A DNA stretch of 64,000 bases from Paratinospora sagittata (Eukaryota > Streptophyta > Magnoliopsida > Ranunculales > Menispermaceae): NCBI GenBank assembly GCA_035771175.1, contig CM069606.1, positions 29,345,816-29,409,815 of the forward strand, written 5' to 3'. Shown here piece after piece: positions 22,384 through 32,609 of the stretch (its first letter is position 1; each line of letters begins with the position of its first letter). The notes below the pieces were generated by a model, which was not told the DNA's origin, made no database searches, and saw only the letters and a list, made by a program, of their open reading frames with translations. Position numbers and translations under genes: made by a program.

Positions 22384-22879
22384 ATCAAATAGCATTTTTC
22401 TCCACCTAATCAATTAAGCTTAAGACACTATTCAACCTTTAGCCAAATCTGAAAAAAAGAAATTATCAAATTATATCGTCGGTCCTTGGAGTCTGTAACG
22501 TAACATAATAATGACATTGACATGTGGGGGGCTCAACATGAAGATGCAACGCAAGCAGGTAAACCAACAAACTATTGAAAAACAAGAAAAAAAAAACTTT
22601 TGACTAGTGAGGCTGTAAGGTTGGTGAGGTGAGTGAACCATTTAAAACGCTATTTAGCAGAGTGACTTGTATCTTTTTTTTTCCTACAAATGGAAGAGGC
22701 ATTTAAAGCCAATCCTGACATCTAATTAACACCGGATGGAGCGACAACATCGGTAATCTCGAACCAGCCAGAATAAATCTCTCCTCCTCTTCCTTCTTCT
22801 TCCGTCTGTCTGTCTGTCTCTCTCTCGCACCATCGAGAATGTTTTCTCTGCTGTTCTCGTATGCTCTTTTCGTTTGGAT
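22384..22879 (+). promoter_or_regulatory. LPAT2 upstream and 5' UTR region
   Basis: This 496-base stretch separates the Tat LTR from the LPAT2 ATG. Its last 100 bases are CT-rich (tcttccttcttcttccgtctgtctgtctgt), a frequent feature of plant 5' UTRs. I see no convincing TATA box at a fixed distance. Any retained promoter must lie here or within the LTR. Confidence 0.4.
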
Positions 22880-22960
22880 ATGGCGATCGCAGCTGCAGCA
22901 GTGGTGGTTCCTTTGGGTTTGCTCTTCCTTCTTTCGGGTTTCATCGTTAATCTTATTCAG
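22880..22960 (+). CDS. LPAT2: LPAT2 exon 1
   Basis: 27 codons starting MAIAAAAVVVPLGLLFLL and ending NLIQ|gt. It forms the first hydrophobic segment and matches the family N terminus. The ATG at 22880 is chosen because the family starts M-x-I-A-A-A. An upstream in-frame TTG is not needed. Confidence 0.9.
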
Positions 22961-23560
22961 GTTTCTCATCTCTCTGTTTTTGTTTTTGTTTCATCTTCAA
23001 TTGCTATCACTTCTATAATCTTCTTTGTTCTCCCGGGATTTGGTTCATTTAATTTGTTGTGCTTTTCTGGTGTTGCCTCTCAGATTTTATCGATTTTTTC
23101 CATTAAAAACTTCCCCTTTCAAAAGAATAATTAGGTTCTTAGGTCAAACTAGTTTTTACTGATGCAATTTTCATTGGCTTCTCTGAATTTAATTGTTGAA
23201 GTCAATTTGGGTCCAGCCCACCAGTCGCAAGATATTGTCCTTTTTACGAGCCTCTAGTTTGGCCTGCTCCTGGGCCATCGACTATTGGGGCTCACGTAGT
23301 GCCAAAAAGGTAAGTCTGAGAGATTTTGTTTTTCTATTTGAGAAAATGTCTTTTGTTAGCGTGAGGATGCGAGACTTTTTACATGTCTTAGCACGGGAGA
23401 ATATAGTCGAGACTAATCACTAAAGTTGAACCCACCAAGACTAATGTTTATAAAATTTTGGCTACTTTGGATACATTGACGATCTTGTTGTTTTTTTTCT
23501 AGGATTTGGAGTGTTTTGTCACAGAAATCGGTTGATTTTTGTTTTTGTCTGCTTGTCCAG

Positions 23561-23683
23561 GCACTTTGTTTCATCGTAATTCGCCCCTTCTCAAAGAATA
23601 CGTACAGGAAGATCAATAGAGTGGTTGCGGAGCTGCTGTGGTTGGAGCTTGTATGGCTCATTGATTGGTGGGCGCATGTTAAG
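23561..23683 (+). CDS. LPAT2: LPAT2 exon 2
   Basis: 41 codons: [20 protein letters not shown] then [15 protein letters not shown]. Bounded by gtccag| and |gtgttc. Highly conserved family segment. Confidence 0.9.
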
Positions 23684-23896
23684 GTGTTCTCTCACTCTTT
23701 CTTCGCCAATTTTTTTTTCTATCTAAATTATATTATCAATTGTAGTTCACGGTGAAAAGTTTTCATGGGAGAAAACACTCTTGTTATCAAATTTTACATG
23801 AAACACTAATGCCTTTCTTGTTACTTGTCTTAGCATTGAATCTTATTTACTTTCCAGTCAACCAGAGTTGACTAGAGTAAATTATTGTGGCTGCAG

Positions 23897-23936
23897 GTCC
23901 AGCTATATACAGATTTGGAAACTTTCCAGTTGATGG
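23897..23936 (+). CDS. LPAT2: LPAT2 exon 3
   Basis: 40 bases, VQLYTDLETFQLMG, ending in phase 1 at atg g|gtaag. Confidence 0.85.
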
Positions 23937-24054
23937 GTAAGTGGAGAGATTTTCCTTATTTTGAAAGACTATGGGGATTGATTTTGTTGTGCGGAATTTT
24001 CTGATTAATTCATGTTACTAACTTTGAAAATTTTTCACATCAAAAAATTTCCAG

Positions 24055-24128
24055 GTAAAAAACATGCGCTTCTTGTAGCAAATCACAAAAGTGATATTGA
24101 TTGGCTTGTCGGATGGGTTTTAGCTCAG
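24055..24128 (+). CDS. LPAT2: LPAT2 exon 4 (acyltransferase motif I)
   Basis: Encodes [20 protein letters not shown]. The NHxxxxD box, with catalytic His and Asp, is intact (NHKSDID). Acceptor ttccag, donor cag|gtgaat. Confidence 0.9.
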
Positions 24129-24378
24129 GTGAATATTTTTTGTCATTGTAATTCAAGCTAGCATGCCCTTACATGGATCAATGGGTGCATCGAAATTCAA
24201 CTGTCTCATTCAAATATTTCATTTCACTGGCATTGATCTTTTTCCCCTTTGATTAGTCAGTAGCGATTTGATCTTCTTAGAACAGTAGGCATAGTGCTTT
24301 GGTAGCATGCCAGCTTATTGTTTTGTTTCATTGATTGTTTCACAATTGATTATTTCACAATTGATTATTGATTAACAG

Positions 24379-24438
24379 CTGTCAGGTTGTCTGGGTAGTG
24401 CACTAGCTGTAATGAAGAAATCATCAAAATTCCTCCCA
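24379..24438 (+). CDS. LPAT2: LPAT2 exon 5
   Basis: 20 codons LSGCLGSALAVMKKSSKFLP, matching the family except the first residue (usually R). Donor cca|gtaagt. Confidence 0.9.
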
Positions 24439-24949
24439 GTAAGTACTTCTTTACACACACACACACAAACACACACATTAAATATCCAATACATATTTCT
24501 GTAGATAAATTCTATTCATAGCTATATTAAACTGTAAAATGTGATGCATTGTTACTTTTTGCAAAAGGGATTATAGATTATTCTTTCTAGGGCATTTATA
24601 AATCATTGAATAATTTATTAGTTTATTGACAAAGGGAGGGGAGCTATTCCACCCTAATGAATTCATAGCCAAAAACTATTGAGTATGCATGTGCAGTTGT
24701 GGTCCAACGAGAGCAGTACAGCTTGTATCTAACCAAAAGATGGTCATATGACTCATAAAAAACCTTGATAATATCAAATTTTTGCTTTTCCTAGTCTCTT
24801 TCTTTGCTTCTAATATTATTTCTGTACAAAAATAAATGACTATGTTATTTTGCCTAAAATTTCCTCTTTTTTGTTCAACACCACTCCATGTTTATTTATC
24901 TCAACTTTGCATATGACCTCTTAAGCCTAGAAAAGGAGGAGGTTTATAT

Positions 24950-25430
24950 TAGTGATTTGAAATATAGGAATACTAAGAGGTAAATAAATGAAGATAATAA
25001 ATACTATAATAAGGTGAGAAATGAATATTATATGCTTACATGAAACTAAATGGGTACTGAAAAAACTAAAAGAACTAGAAACGTAGGATACAAACTATAT
25101 TGTATTGAGAAAGTTAATAGTAGTAATAGAATTGCGATAATTATAGATAAGGACTTTGAAGATGTTAATGTTACTGAGAACTAAATAATATTACTAGAAC
25201 TTGTAATCGAAGATAATATAGCTAACGTTATTAGTTCAATTATTTTCAAATGGGGTCAAACTAGCAGGATAAAACATGATTTTAGGAGGTTGTTAATGAA
25301 GTAGTTCAAAGAATAGCCAAGAAGAAAAAATAAAATCAAAGACTTTATAGGATATGTACGTGAAAAGGACTTCGATTTTGTGCAGCTTATTTGCATACCT
25401 TTATGTCTAGTTGGTTCCAAGCTTGGATAA
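24950..25430 (+). mobile_element. RTE-type LINE endonuclease fragment in LPAT2 intron 5
   Basis: Pieces of a plus-strand translation read MNIICLHETKWVLKKLKELE and, across frameshifts, ELVIEDNI and GYVREKDFDFVQL. The phrase I-I-C-L-x-E-T-K-W is the start of the apurinic endonuclease domain of RTE-type LINEs. No intact frame. The fragment is limited to intron 5. Confidence 0.5.
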
Positions 25431-25555
25431 AAGAGGGAAGGTTTTGTTAAGTAGCTAACAGCTAGTGTAAAATTTTATTAGATCAACTTTAACAAGATTC
25501 TACAACAACGCAAAAGTCTAGGACCTATTGACTCGACCTTTGATAAATCAAAGGT

Positions 25556-25603
<48 letters not shown>
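25556..25603. repeat. (TA)n(GA)n microsatellite
   Basis: About nine TA units followed by about fifteen GA units in LPAT2 intron 5. Confidence 0.95.
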
Positions 25604-25607
<4 letters not shown>

Positions 25608-26076
25608 TATTAGGTAGTGCATGATAGATCTAGATTCGAAGGTAGGAATGTCGTTGGAGATAGTACATTAGATTTTATGGTAGCTTATGAATGTACTATG
25701 ATAAACTAAGCATAGACTTTGTTTGTAAAAAGTATAGAATCTTGACCATGGACTTGTTAAAAATAAAAAAGTATAGAAGTTTCATTTTTGAGTTGGAGCT
25801 TGACCTTGAATCCCTTTGAGGTTTCCTTTATATCCTGATTATTACATGCTCAATGGACACATTAGAACCATGGTCAATTTGTTTGTAATCATCAAAATAC
25901 ATGATCTAAGGTCGTTAGCCTCCAACAATCCCCTTTCTCAAATGAAAGGAAATGTGTGAGCCTAATAGGTGTCTCTCTATGGTCCTCTTTGAATTTATTT
26001 ATCTACACTTTAATAATCTCTTGGTGGGTGGATGGACTAGTCCTCTTGAGATGAAAGATCTTATTGATGTTTGCAG

Positions 26077-26153
26077 GTAATTGTTGGTCAATGTGGTTTT
26101 CTGAATATGTCTTTTTGGAAAGAAGTTGGGCCAAGGATGAAAACACTTTGAAG
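26077..26153 (+). CDS. LPAT2: LPAT2 exon 6, frameshifted
   Basis: 77 bases, where 78 are expected. The first codons gta att are followed by gttgg instead of ggttgg, so one G of the family's V-I-G-W is missing. From there the correct frame would read [20 protein letters not shown], but the joined frame ends at TGA 26149-26151. Confidence 0.9.
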
Positions 26154-26247
26154 GTAGGAAATACTATTTTAAATTATTTCTGGTGGTATTCATGTAGTTT
26201 GCACTATTAAGGGGTTCGTTGAGTTTAGTTTTGATTGCATTCTGCAG

Positions 26248-26406
26248 TCAGGTCTTCAAAGGCTGAAAGATTTCCCTCGTCCCTTTTGGTTGGCTATTTT
26301 TGTTGAGGGAACTCGCTTTACACAAGCGAAGCTTTTGGCTGCTCAAGAATATGCTGCTTCAACGGGGTTGCCTATTCCTAGAAATGTTTTGATTCCTTGC
26401 ACAAAG
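26248..26406 (+). CDS. LPAT2: LPAT2 exon 7 (EGTR motif)
   Basis: 53 codons including [20 protein letters not shown] and [20 protein letters not shown] binds the acceptor phosphate in this family and is intact. The end reads LIPCTK, where the family has an arginine in place of cysteine (a C-to-T change at a CpG would do this). Confidence 0.9.
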
Positions 26407-27756
26407 GTAAATTCTTCTTGCATCTTTGGTTGTATAAAGAAATGCTGTAAGTTCAGCAAATAAAGTTGGATCTTGAACATATATTGAAGGATCATCATCT
26501 TTACATTCTATAGGTTGTTTCTTTTGTTGCGATTGCCAGCTTGGGATTGCATGACTATTGTTTTCTGGATGCTTTTTTGAAGTTTTCCGATTAATTGCTT
26601 TTTGATCATATATATGCTTCATTCACATTTATAATTAGATGTTGTCTAATCCTTAGTAGCAACCGATGTCCTAATGATCTAAGGATGCATACTAACTCCA
26701 ATCATATGGTCAAAGAATGATATCTTTAGTTCATGTCTGTTCCTCATTGTTAGTTTTTGTTTTCCTATTGTTGTGAGAGCAAAAAATCATTCACATCATT
26801 ATTAAATATGCGTATGAGCAGGCCTGGAATTCTGGGCAATGTTGTAGCACTTGTGTAGTGTGTATGCTACGGTAGTTTATAGAACACTACTAAAGCTGTA
26901 ACTAAGATAACATGATTTGTTCATAAATTAGCTTAACATAAAATTACTTATTATATCCTGATAAAAAATAAAACCATACCAAATATCAGACCTTTGGCTA
27001 TTAGCTTCATTTTTTAATACAGGGATTTGAAAAGCTAAAATGACATGGGTGCTTTGTTTTTTTTTTAAAAAATTAACTTTTCTTATAAGAAACACAATAT
27101 TAAATGATATGTTGTTATTTTATTTTGGACCTTGAACATGTATCATTAATATTTTATATTTGTTGTTACTTTCAATATCCTAGATTAGAAACAGGAAGTT
27201 CCTATTTATCTTATCTAGAATGTGTTCATTTATGATTTTCTCTTTTAATATTTTACTGCACATCCATCTTAACTTTTATATATTTTTATGTGTTAATTTA
27301 TTGTTTCTTGATGGTAAAACAATATATTCCATAAAACATATATGGCCTAATAACAGTCTTATATGTTTTTTGTTTTAACTATAATATGGATGCATCTATT
27401 GTTTGCTATCTCAAAAGTACTCCATTTAACCCAACCTTCTTTAATACTATAATTGACGTAAACTCTTATTTCTCTCTCCCAATGAATAATGGAGCCTTGG
27501 TATGTCTTGACCTTTAGTACTCGCTGTCTTTTCACTTGTATTTCTTCTTTCTTTCTTTCTTTCCTTCTTTTTCTTTTTTGGTTCAATGGTGGTAAGGCCT
27601 AATTTGTAGATAAAATTTCAAGTTGTTGAGTTTGTTAAAATTTCTAATATTTAAATATATTAGGATTCTTGTTGTTTATTTAAGTAGGATCCAATTCATA
27701 GAGGTTTAGTCCTATAAGACTTAATTTCCTAGCCTTAGTAGGAGACTAGTTTCAAT

Positions 27757-28030
27757 GTTTTTTTGTTAGAAGAAACAAAGAATATATTTATAAAGTAAAT
27801 CAAAATGCATGCCACAGGGCATCAGAGATGCACTAATGAAATGAACCAAAAGCACCATGATAAAACAGCAGCAGCCCCCCACCCAAAAAAGAAACCGCAT
27901 TACACAGTAATCCCCGTGCAAAACTACCTACAAGCAATTAGCCCAACTCCTACACCATTCCGATATAGAATATCCCCCACTCGCCCTTGAACACAACACC
28001 CAGTTACAAGCCAAGCACTTTGCCTCTTCC
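27757..28030 (-). mobile_element. LINE 3' tail fragment
   Basis: A T-run (tttttttgttagaagaaac) on the left, followed by non-repetitive sequence of LINE 3' UTR style (similar openings at 31912 and 41262), marks the poly-A end of a minus-strand LINE. No coding part remains. Confidence 0.45.
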
Positions 28031-29149
28031 CAATGTTCATAAATATCAATTTTTGTTTGGTAGAGAGATGGCTGATTCAATATGATGTGATTTGTTTTTT
28101 TTTTCTTCTTCTCTTTTTTCTTCTCTTTTTCTTCATTTGTCTTCGTCTCCGCTTACTTTTTCTTGCATAGTATACCTAATTATTATTACAAATCCCCTTT
28201 CTCCCTTTTCCAAACAAATTGAAATAAATTGATTTGTTTTCTTCTTCTTCTCTCTGTTCTTCTCTTTTCTTCATTCTTCTTCTTCTTCTTCTTCGCTTAT
28301 GTTCATCCAAACACTTCTTTGAGATCTCTCTCTATACCTTTTTCACCATTTTCTTCTTCCCTGCTTCTCTTTCTGTTGTTTTAGTTTATCTTTCATCAAT
28401 TGGCTCTGTGAGACTAGTGAAACTGCTCTAAAGGGATTTCAGCGTTGTGGTCTGTTTCCATGTGGCAGACTGTTGTCCATCCATTTCAATCCTTTATTAC
28501 GATTAGTCCCCGTTGCATACCATAGGAGAAGAAACCATCATTGTTAATACAATTAAAGGGTAAGGATTTTACAATTGTACTTGGTGCCTTAGCTGGTGGC
28601 CATGGAAGAGATAGCATTGCCATTTGATTCATTGGTTTGTTCACCATAAATGTCCCTCATATCTACAACAAGTAGATTTCAGAAGTAATTTGTGCAACCA
28701 TCTATTGATCCCTTTCTTTGATACAGTCTCCCTAAGTTCCCTCTAATGCTTGCATTTAATTGATGATTGAGAAACTCCAACCAAGTCAATGGAGCCATGG
28801 ATTCACGTTGCGGCCTTGGAAACAACATCAATTGGTTTCTAAAGAGTTTGACATGGTTGTTGCTAGGGCTGTAAGTAATATCCAATGACCCGACAAACCT
28901 AACCGACCTGATCCTATCTGATTGGGTTTGGGCTGGTTTTGAGCTTAGGCTCGGGTCAATCAGGTCACCTAGTAATCTCACCCGAAAGGTCGCGTGAGTT
29001 TTCAGGTTTGAATCTACAAAGCCGAATCTCACCCGACGTATACCCACCTAACTTAAATAATGTAATCTAATATTATAGACCTATTTTATTATACCTATAT
29101 ATTAACTACACATCTACCTAACTAATATATACATTCCTATATAAGGGGT

Positions 29150-30110
29150 CGAATGGCATTACTCAAGGCAATACTAGAAGGTATCTTGACATACTTCCTA
29201 TTGGACTTCAAAATTCCAGTGAGGGTGGCTAAATTAATTGAAAAGGTATGAGAAGATTTCTATGGAAAAGGGGTTGTCTCATTAAGTGGGAGGTTGTAAG
29301 GAGGAGCGTTGATCAAGGGGCTTGGCTATTGGTAACCTAGTTGTAAGGAATAAGGCCCATGGTGAGTAAGTGGTTATGGCATTTTTTCATCGAGAATGGG
29401 TCTCTATCGGCTAAGGTGATCGTGAGTCGACATGGTCTGCAAGAAAATTCAAAGGATGCTAGCTTGGTACCCAAGGCAACCTACCGAAGTCCATGGATAT
29501 TCATTCACTCATTATATCCTATTTTCCTAAGCCAAATTAGATTAAAAATGGGATTGGCCATTGGGTAACACCTTTAGGTTTTGGGAGGACACCTTGTGGG
29601 GCACTAGTAACTTTCAATCCTTATTTCCTAGTATATATAGACTATCTACTAGACACAATCAACCTATTGCCTCCTTTATTGAGCCATTAGGTAGTAGTAG
29701 GGGTAATGGGCTAGCTTGGAACTTGGCTTTGGGTAGGAACCTGTCAGATAGGGCAATGGAAGAGGTATCACTTCTGCTTGAATGTCTTGATGGAGTCCAA
29801 TTACCTAGAGGGGAAGATAGGGTAGTTTGGACTTTGGATAATTCTGGGGCTTTCACATCCCACTCTTTCTCCCTACACTTGATCTCAATCCCAACTACTA
29901 CCCATTTTCCACATAATTTTATTTGAAAAGCTCATGTACCTTATAAGGCTAAATTTGTGGGTTGGACTATGGCACATGGCAAGCTTAATTGTGCAGATAT
30001 GTTGCAGCGGCGATATCGAAATATGATGTTATCCTCCAACTGGTGTTGCTTGGGCAAACAAGCAAGTGAATCTAGCAACAATATTTTCGTGCAATTTGCT
30101 TTCACATGAC
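29150..30110 (+). pseudogene. LINE fragment inside hAT-like element
   Basis: The plus-strand translation gives RRFLWKRGCLIKWEVVRRSV, then MVSKWLWHFFIENGSLSAKV, the typical NTFRFWEDTLWGTSNFQSLF block, and WTLDNSGAFTSHSF with KAHVPYKAKFVGWTMAHGKL, the start of the zinc-binding region (zf-RVT) of plant L1-type LINEs. Both ends are lost. Several stops. Confidence 0.8.
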
Positions 30111-30338
30111 TCTTATGGGCTACCAACCTAATACAAACAGTGCGACCTATAACCTAAACAATACTAAGTTAAAAAAGAATAAAATAAAAATAAAAAATTT
30201 TGGGTTTCCTCTTGTGAGGACTCCCACCCACTCATGCTCCTTTTGGGATTCCTCTCGTGAGGACTCCCACCAACCGTGTTCCGAGGTTGGAGCTTAAATG
30301 GAACTTGTTAGCATGCTAATGTTTGTGAGGAGGGTTGG

Positions 30339-30569
30339 GGGGCTATTTGTAGGGGGAGAGCTCAACCCCTCCCTCCAAAAATCCTAAGTGGGACTAAAAA
30401 CAAGGAGGGGGAAAACCTCTCCTCCCCTGCTTGTATTAGTCCCACAACGAATTCATTGTGGAACTAAAGTAGGCGGGGGGAGGAGAGGTTCTCCCCCTCC
30501 TTGTTTTTACTTTTTAGTCCGACATGGGATTTTTGGGGGAAGGGTTGCATCCCCTTATAAATAGGGGTC
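30339..30569. repeat. Foldback/hairpin element A
   Basis: Two arms of about 110 bases are inverted copies: aaaaacaaggagggggaaaa and aacctctcctccc on the left face ggaggagaggttctccccct and ccttgttttta on the right. They meet at a palindromic centre with gaattc. Ends are ctatttgtag and ttataaatagg. Same family as 32390-32601. Confidence 0.8.
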
Positions 30570-31911
30570 CCCCCTCCCCTCACTTTTCTTCATCGTGCCT
30601 CCCATTTCATTTTGGGAGATGGGGCATCTAATAAGATTAGTTTTAAAAAGTTATCTTATTAGTTTTTAAGTTTGAATAAAATAGCCAATAAGGCATTGGT
30701 TCGATGGTTCGAGTAGTTGGTCTATTACACGGGGTCGGAGGTTCAAGGCGGGACTCCGGAGGGGAGGATACCAGATTTCTTCGAATTCTCTTATTGGCGC
30801 AAAGTGGCTGCGTGGATTGACTGTGTGCCAGTTTTGAGGGGCCGTAGGGTCGGATCTTGTTGGTGTGGGTATTAGTCGGGTCCTGTGTGGCTCGAATTTC
30901 CCACGGGTGGGATGGGTATCGGGTTATACTTGTTTCTTCTAAAAAAAATGTTTGAATAAAATAATGTTTAAAACTTTCATCTACACATTTGTGTGAATGA
31001 AAATGAGAAGAATATATATATTTTTTTAATATGTGGGCTGGTTTAGGTGTATTTAAACACCCGACTATCCCAACTAACCCGATCATCAAATGGGTCAGTT
31101 GGGTAATATGAATTTAAGTTTTTATCGGTTCGGTTTCAAGTGATGAAAATCACCACCCTATCTTGTCAGGTTGGGCTCATTTTTTGGGCAAAATTGACTT
31201 AGCTTGATTAGTTTACACCCCTAGTTGTTGCTCATTTTCAATCAAACTGTACTGCCTCTTTCTTTGATTCCACCCTAAGGTTGCACGTCAATCCTTGGTA
31301 TGACATACGTAATCTTGAAGTTTTTCTTGTACTTGATCCATCTCTACTTGGTTGTCGGTCATTGAAGAAGAGGAACAAGAGAGACTCTTTATCTTTTGTT
31401 TGTTGTAGGCGAAAATCCTGATCAAGAGCTGAGTCAATTATGCTGAATGTCTGACTATTTAGTTGGCATATAAGGAGTGATATGGTGTGTGGGTGTGCAA
31501 TGACTTTACACAACTTCTAGAGGTATTCAAAGCTTGGGTATGATATCAACATCTTCTTACTTGCAAGCACTTGCAGTTGGAAATGTGCAAGTGAGTGATT
31601 AGGCAGGATGAGTTTTCTTCTTTGAGTAAGTCTAATGTTAAATGTTGTTTCATGTGGGAGTAAAGCATATGACCTTATTTCTACACAAAAGCATCCTTTT
31701 ACCTCACCAAAGTTGAATTCTTCATGTCGAAAGAAGGATGATGATTAATTAGTTGATTAGGTTTCAAGTTATTGATTTTAGTAAATTTCAGTTAATTAAG
31801 TATAGCAACTCAACTTAACTGAAGTTATTTTAGTTAGTTAAGTATGGCAACCCAACTCAACTGAAGTTACTCAATTCGGCAAAGCCTGTTTTTCCAACCA
31901 TATAGGATCAT

Positions 31912-32007
31912 TTTTTTTCTTTTGATAAGAAATTTGAGACATCATTATAAAAAAGCAAAATGAGGAACCACATAGGGGACAAGGGGACCCTATTAAGAGA
32001 AACCAAC
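31912..32007 (-). mobile_element. LINE 3' end fragment
   Basis: The T-run ttttttttcttttgataaga at 31912, then a short LINE-tail-like segment up to the hAT-type end at 32008. Probably the 3' end of the minus-strand LINE seen from 32610, separated by later insertions. Confidence 0.4.
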
Positions 32008-32230
32008 TAGGGGTGAAAATGGCTCGGGCTGGGTTAGGTTTGCCCAAAATCAGCCTAACCCAACAATTTCGGGTGACACACCCAATTGAACCCCACCCAA
32101 AAACCTAATTTATCTACTATTGACCTGACCGACCCACAAGTATATTGGATCGATCAAGTTAACCCGACTATTTCAAATAAGCAAAAAGTTATGTACACCT
32201 ATAAAAAAATTATTTGAAAAAATCAAAAAT
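32008..32230. mobile_element. hAT-like terminal fragment
   Basis: Starts TAGGGGTGAAAATGG, followed by ctcgggctgggttagg and many acccgacc-like subterminal motifs, as at 28864. The other end was not found, so it is a truncated copy or an element whose partner end has decayed. Confidence 0.5.
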
Positions 32231-32389
32231 TAATACAAAATATAAGGGGCGTCCTAACATGGGATGCTCCTAAATCTAAAAAGAGTTATATCATGGATCC
32301 TTAGGAAAGAGCTCCAAAATGTGGATCTTCCATCTCACCAAGGACTCAAAGGTAGAATAAAAGAAGGGGGGGAGGGGGGGAGGGGATGA

Positions 32390-32601
32390 GGGATTTATAG
32401 AGGGGGAGTGTTCCTCCTCCCACATCTTCCAATGTCGGACCAAAGAGGGGGTCTTTCCCTTTTCTTTAGTCTCAAATTTCAAATTTACCCCTATCCAAGT
32501 TTGAAATTTTAAATTAGGAATAAAGAGGGGGGGAAAGCCTCTGTCTTTAGTCCGACATTAGGAGATGGGGAGAGGGGAAGCACTCTCCCTCTATAAATAC
32601 C
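32390..32601. repeat. Foldback/hairpin element B
   Basis: Inverted arms of about 100 bases: gggatttatagagggggagt ... ccaatgtcggaccaaagagg on the left mirror ctttagtccgacattaggag ... ctctccctctataaatacc on the right, with only about 10 bases between. It shares terminal and internal blocks with hairpin A at 30339-30569. Confidence 0.8.
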
Positions 32602-32609
32602 TACTGTAA

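Larger units (their letters stand above)
28864..31223. mobile_element. Non-autonomous hAT-like element with captured LINE
   Basis: The left end TAGGGCTGTAAGTAA and right end TTAGTTTACACCCCTA are imperfect inverted repeats. Both are flanked by the identical 8-mer gttgttgc (28856-28863 and 31224-31231). An 8-bp duplication is the hAT signature. Subterminal regions carry the usual alternating gacccga / cgggt motifs. No transposase is present. The interior holds a LINE fragment (29150-30110) and a hairpin (30339-30569). Confidence 0.85.

Noticed and set aside
23193..23423. 76-codon frame in LPAT2 intron 1
   Set aside because: Between well-defined exons, no family match, and the splice sites around it are clear.
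29659..29856. Minus-strand frame inside the hAT-like element
   Set aside because: Shadow of the plus-strand LINE frame that shows the FRFWED block.
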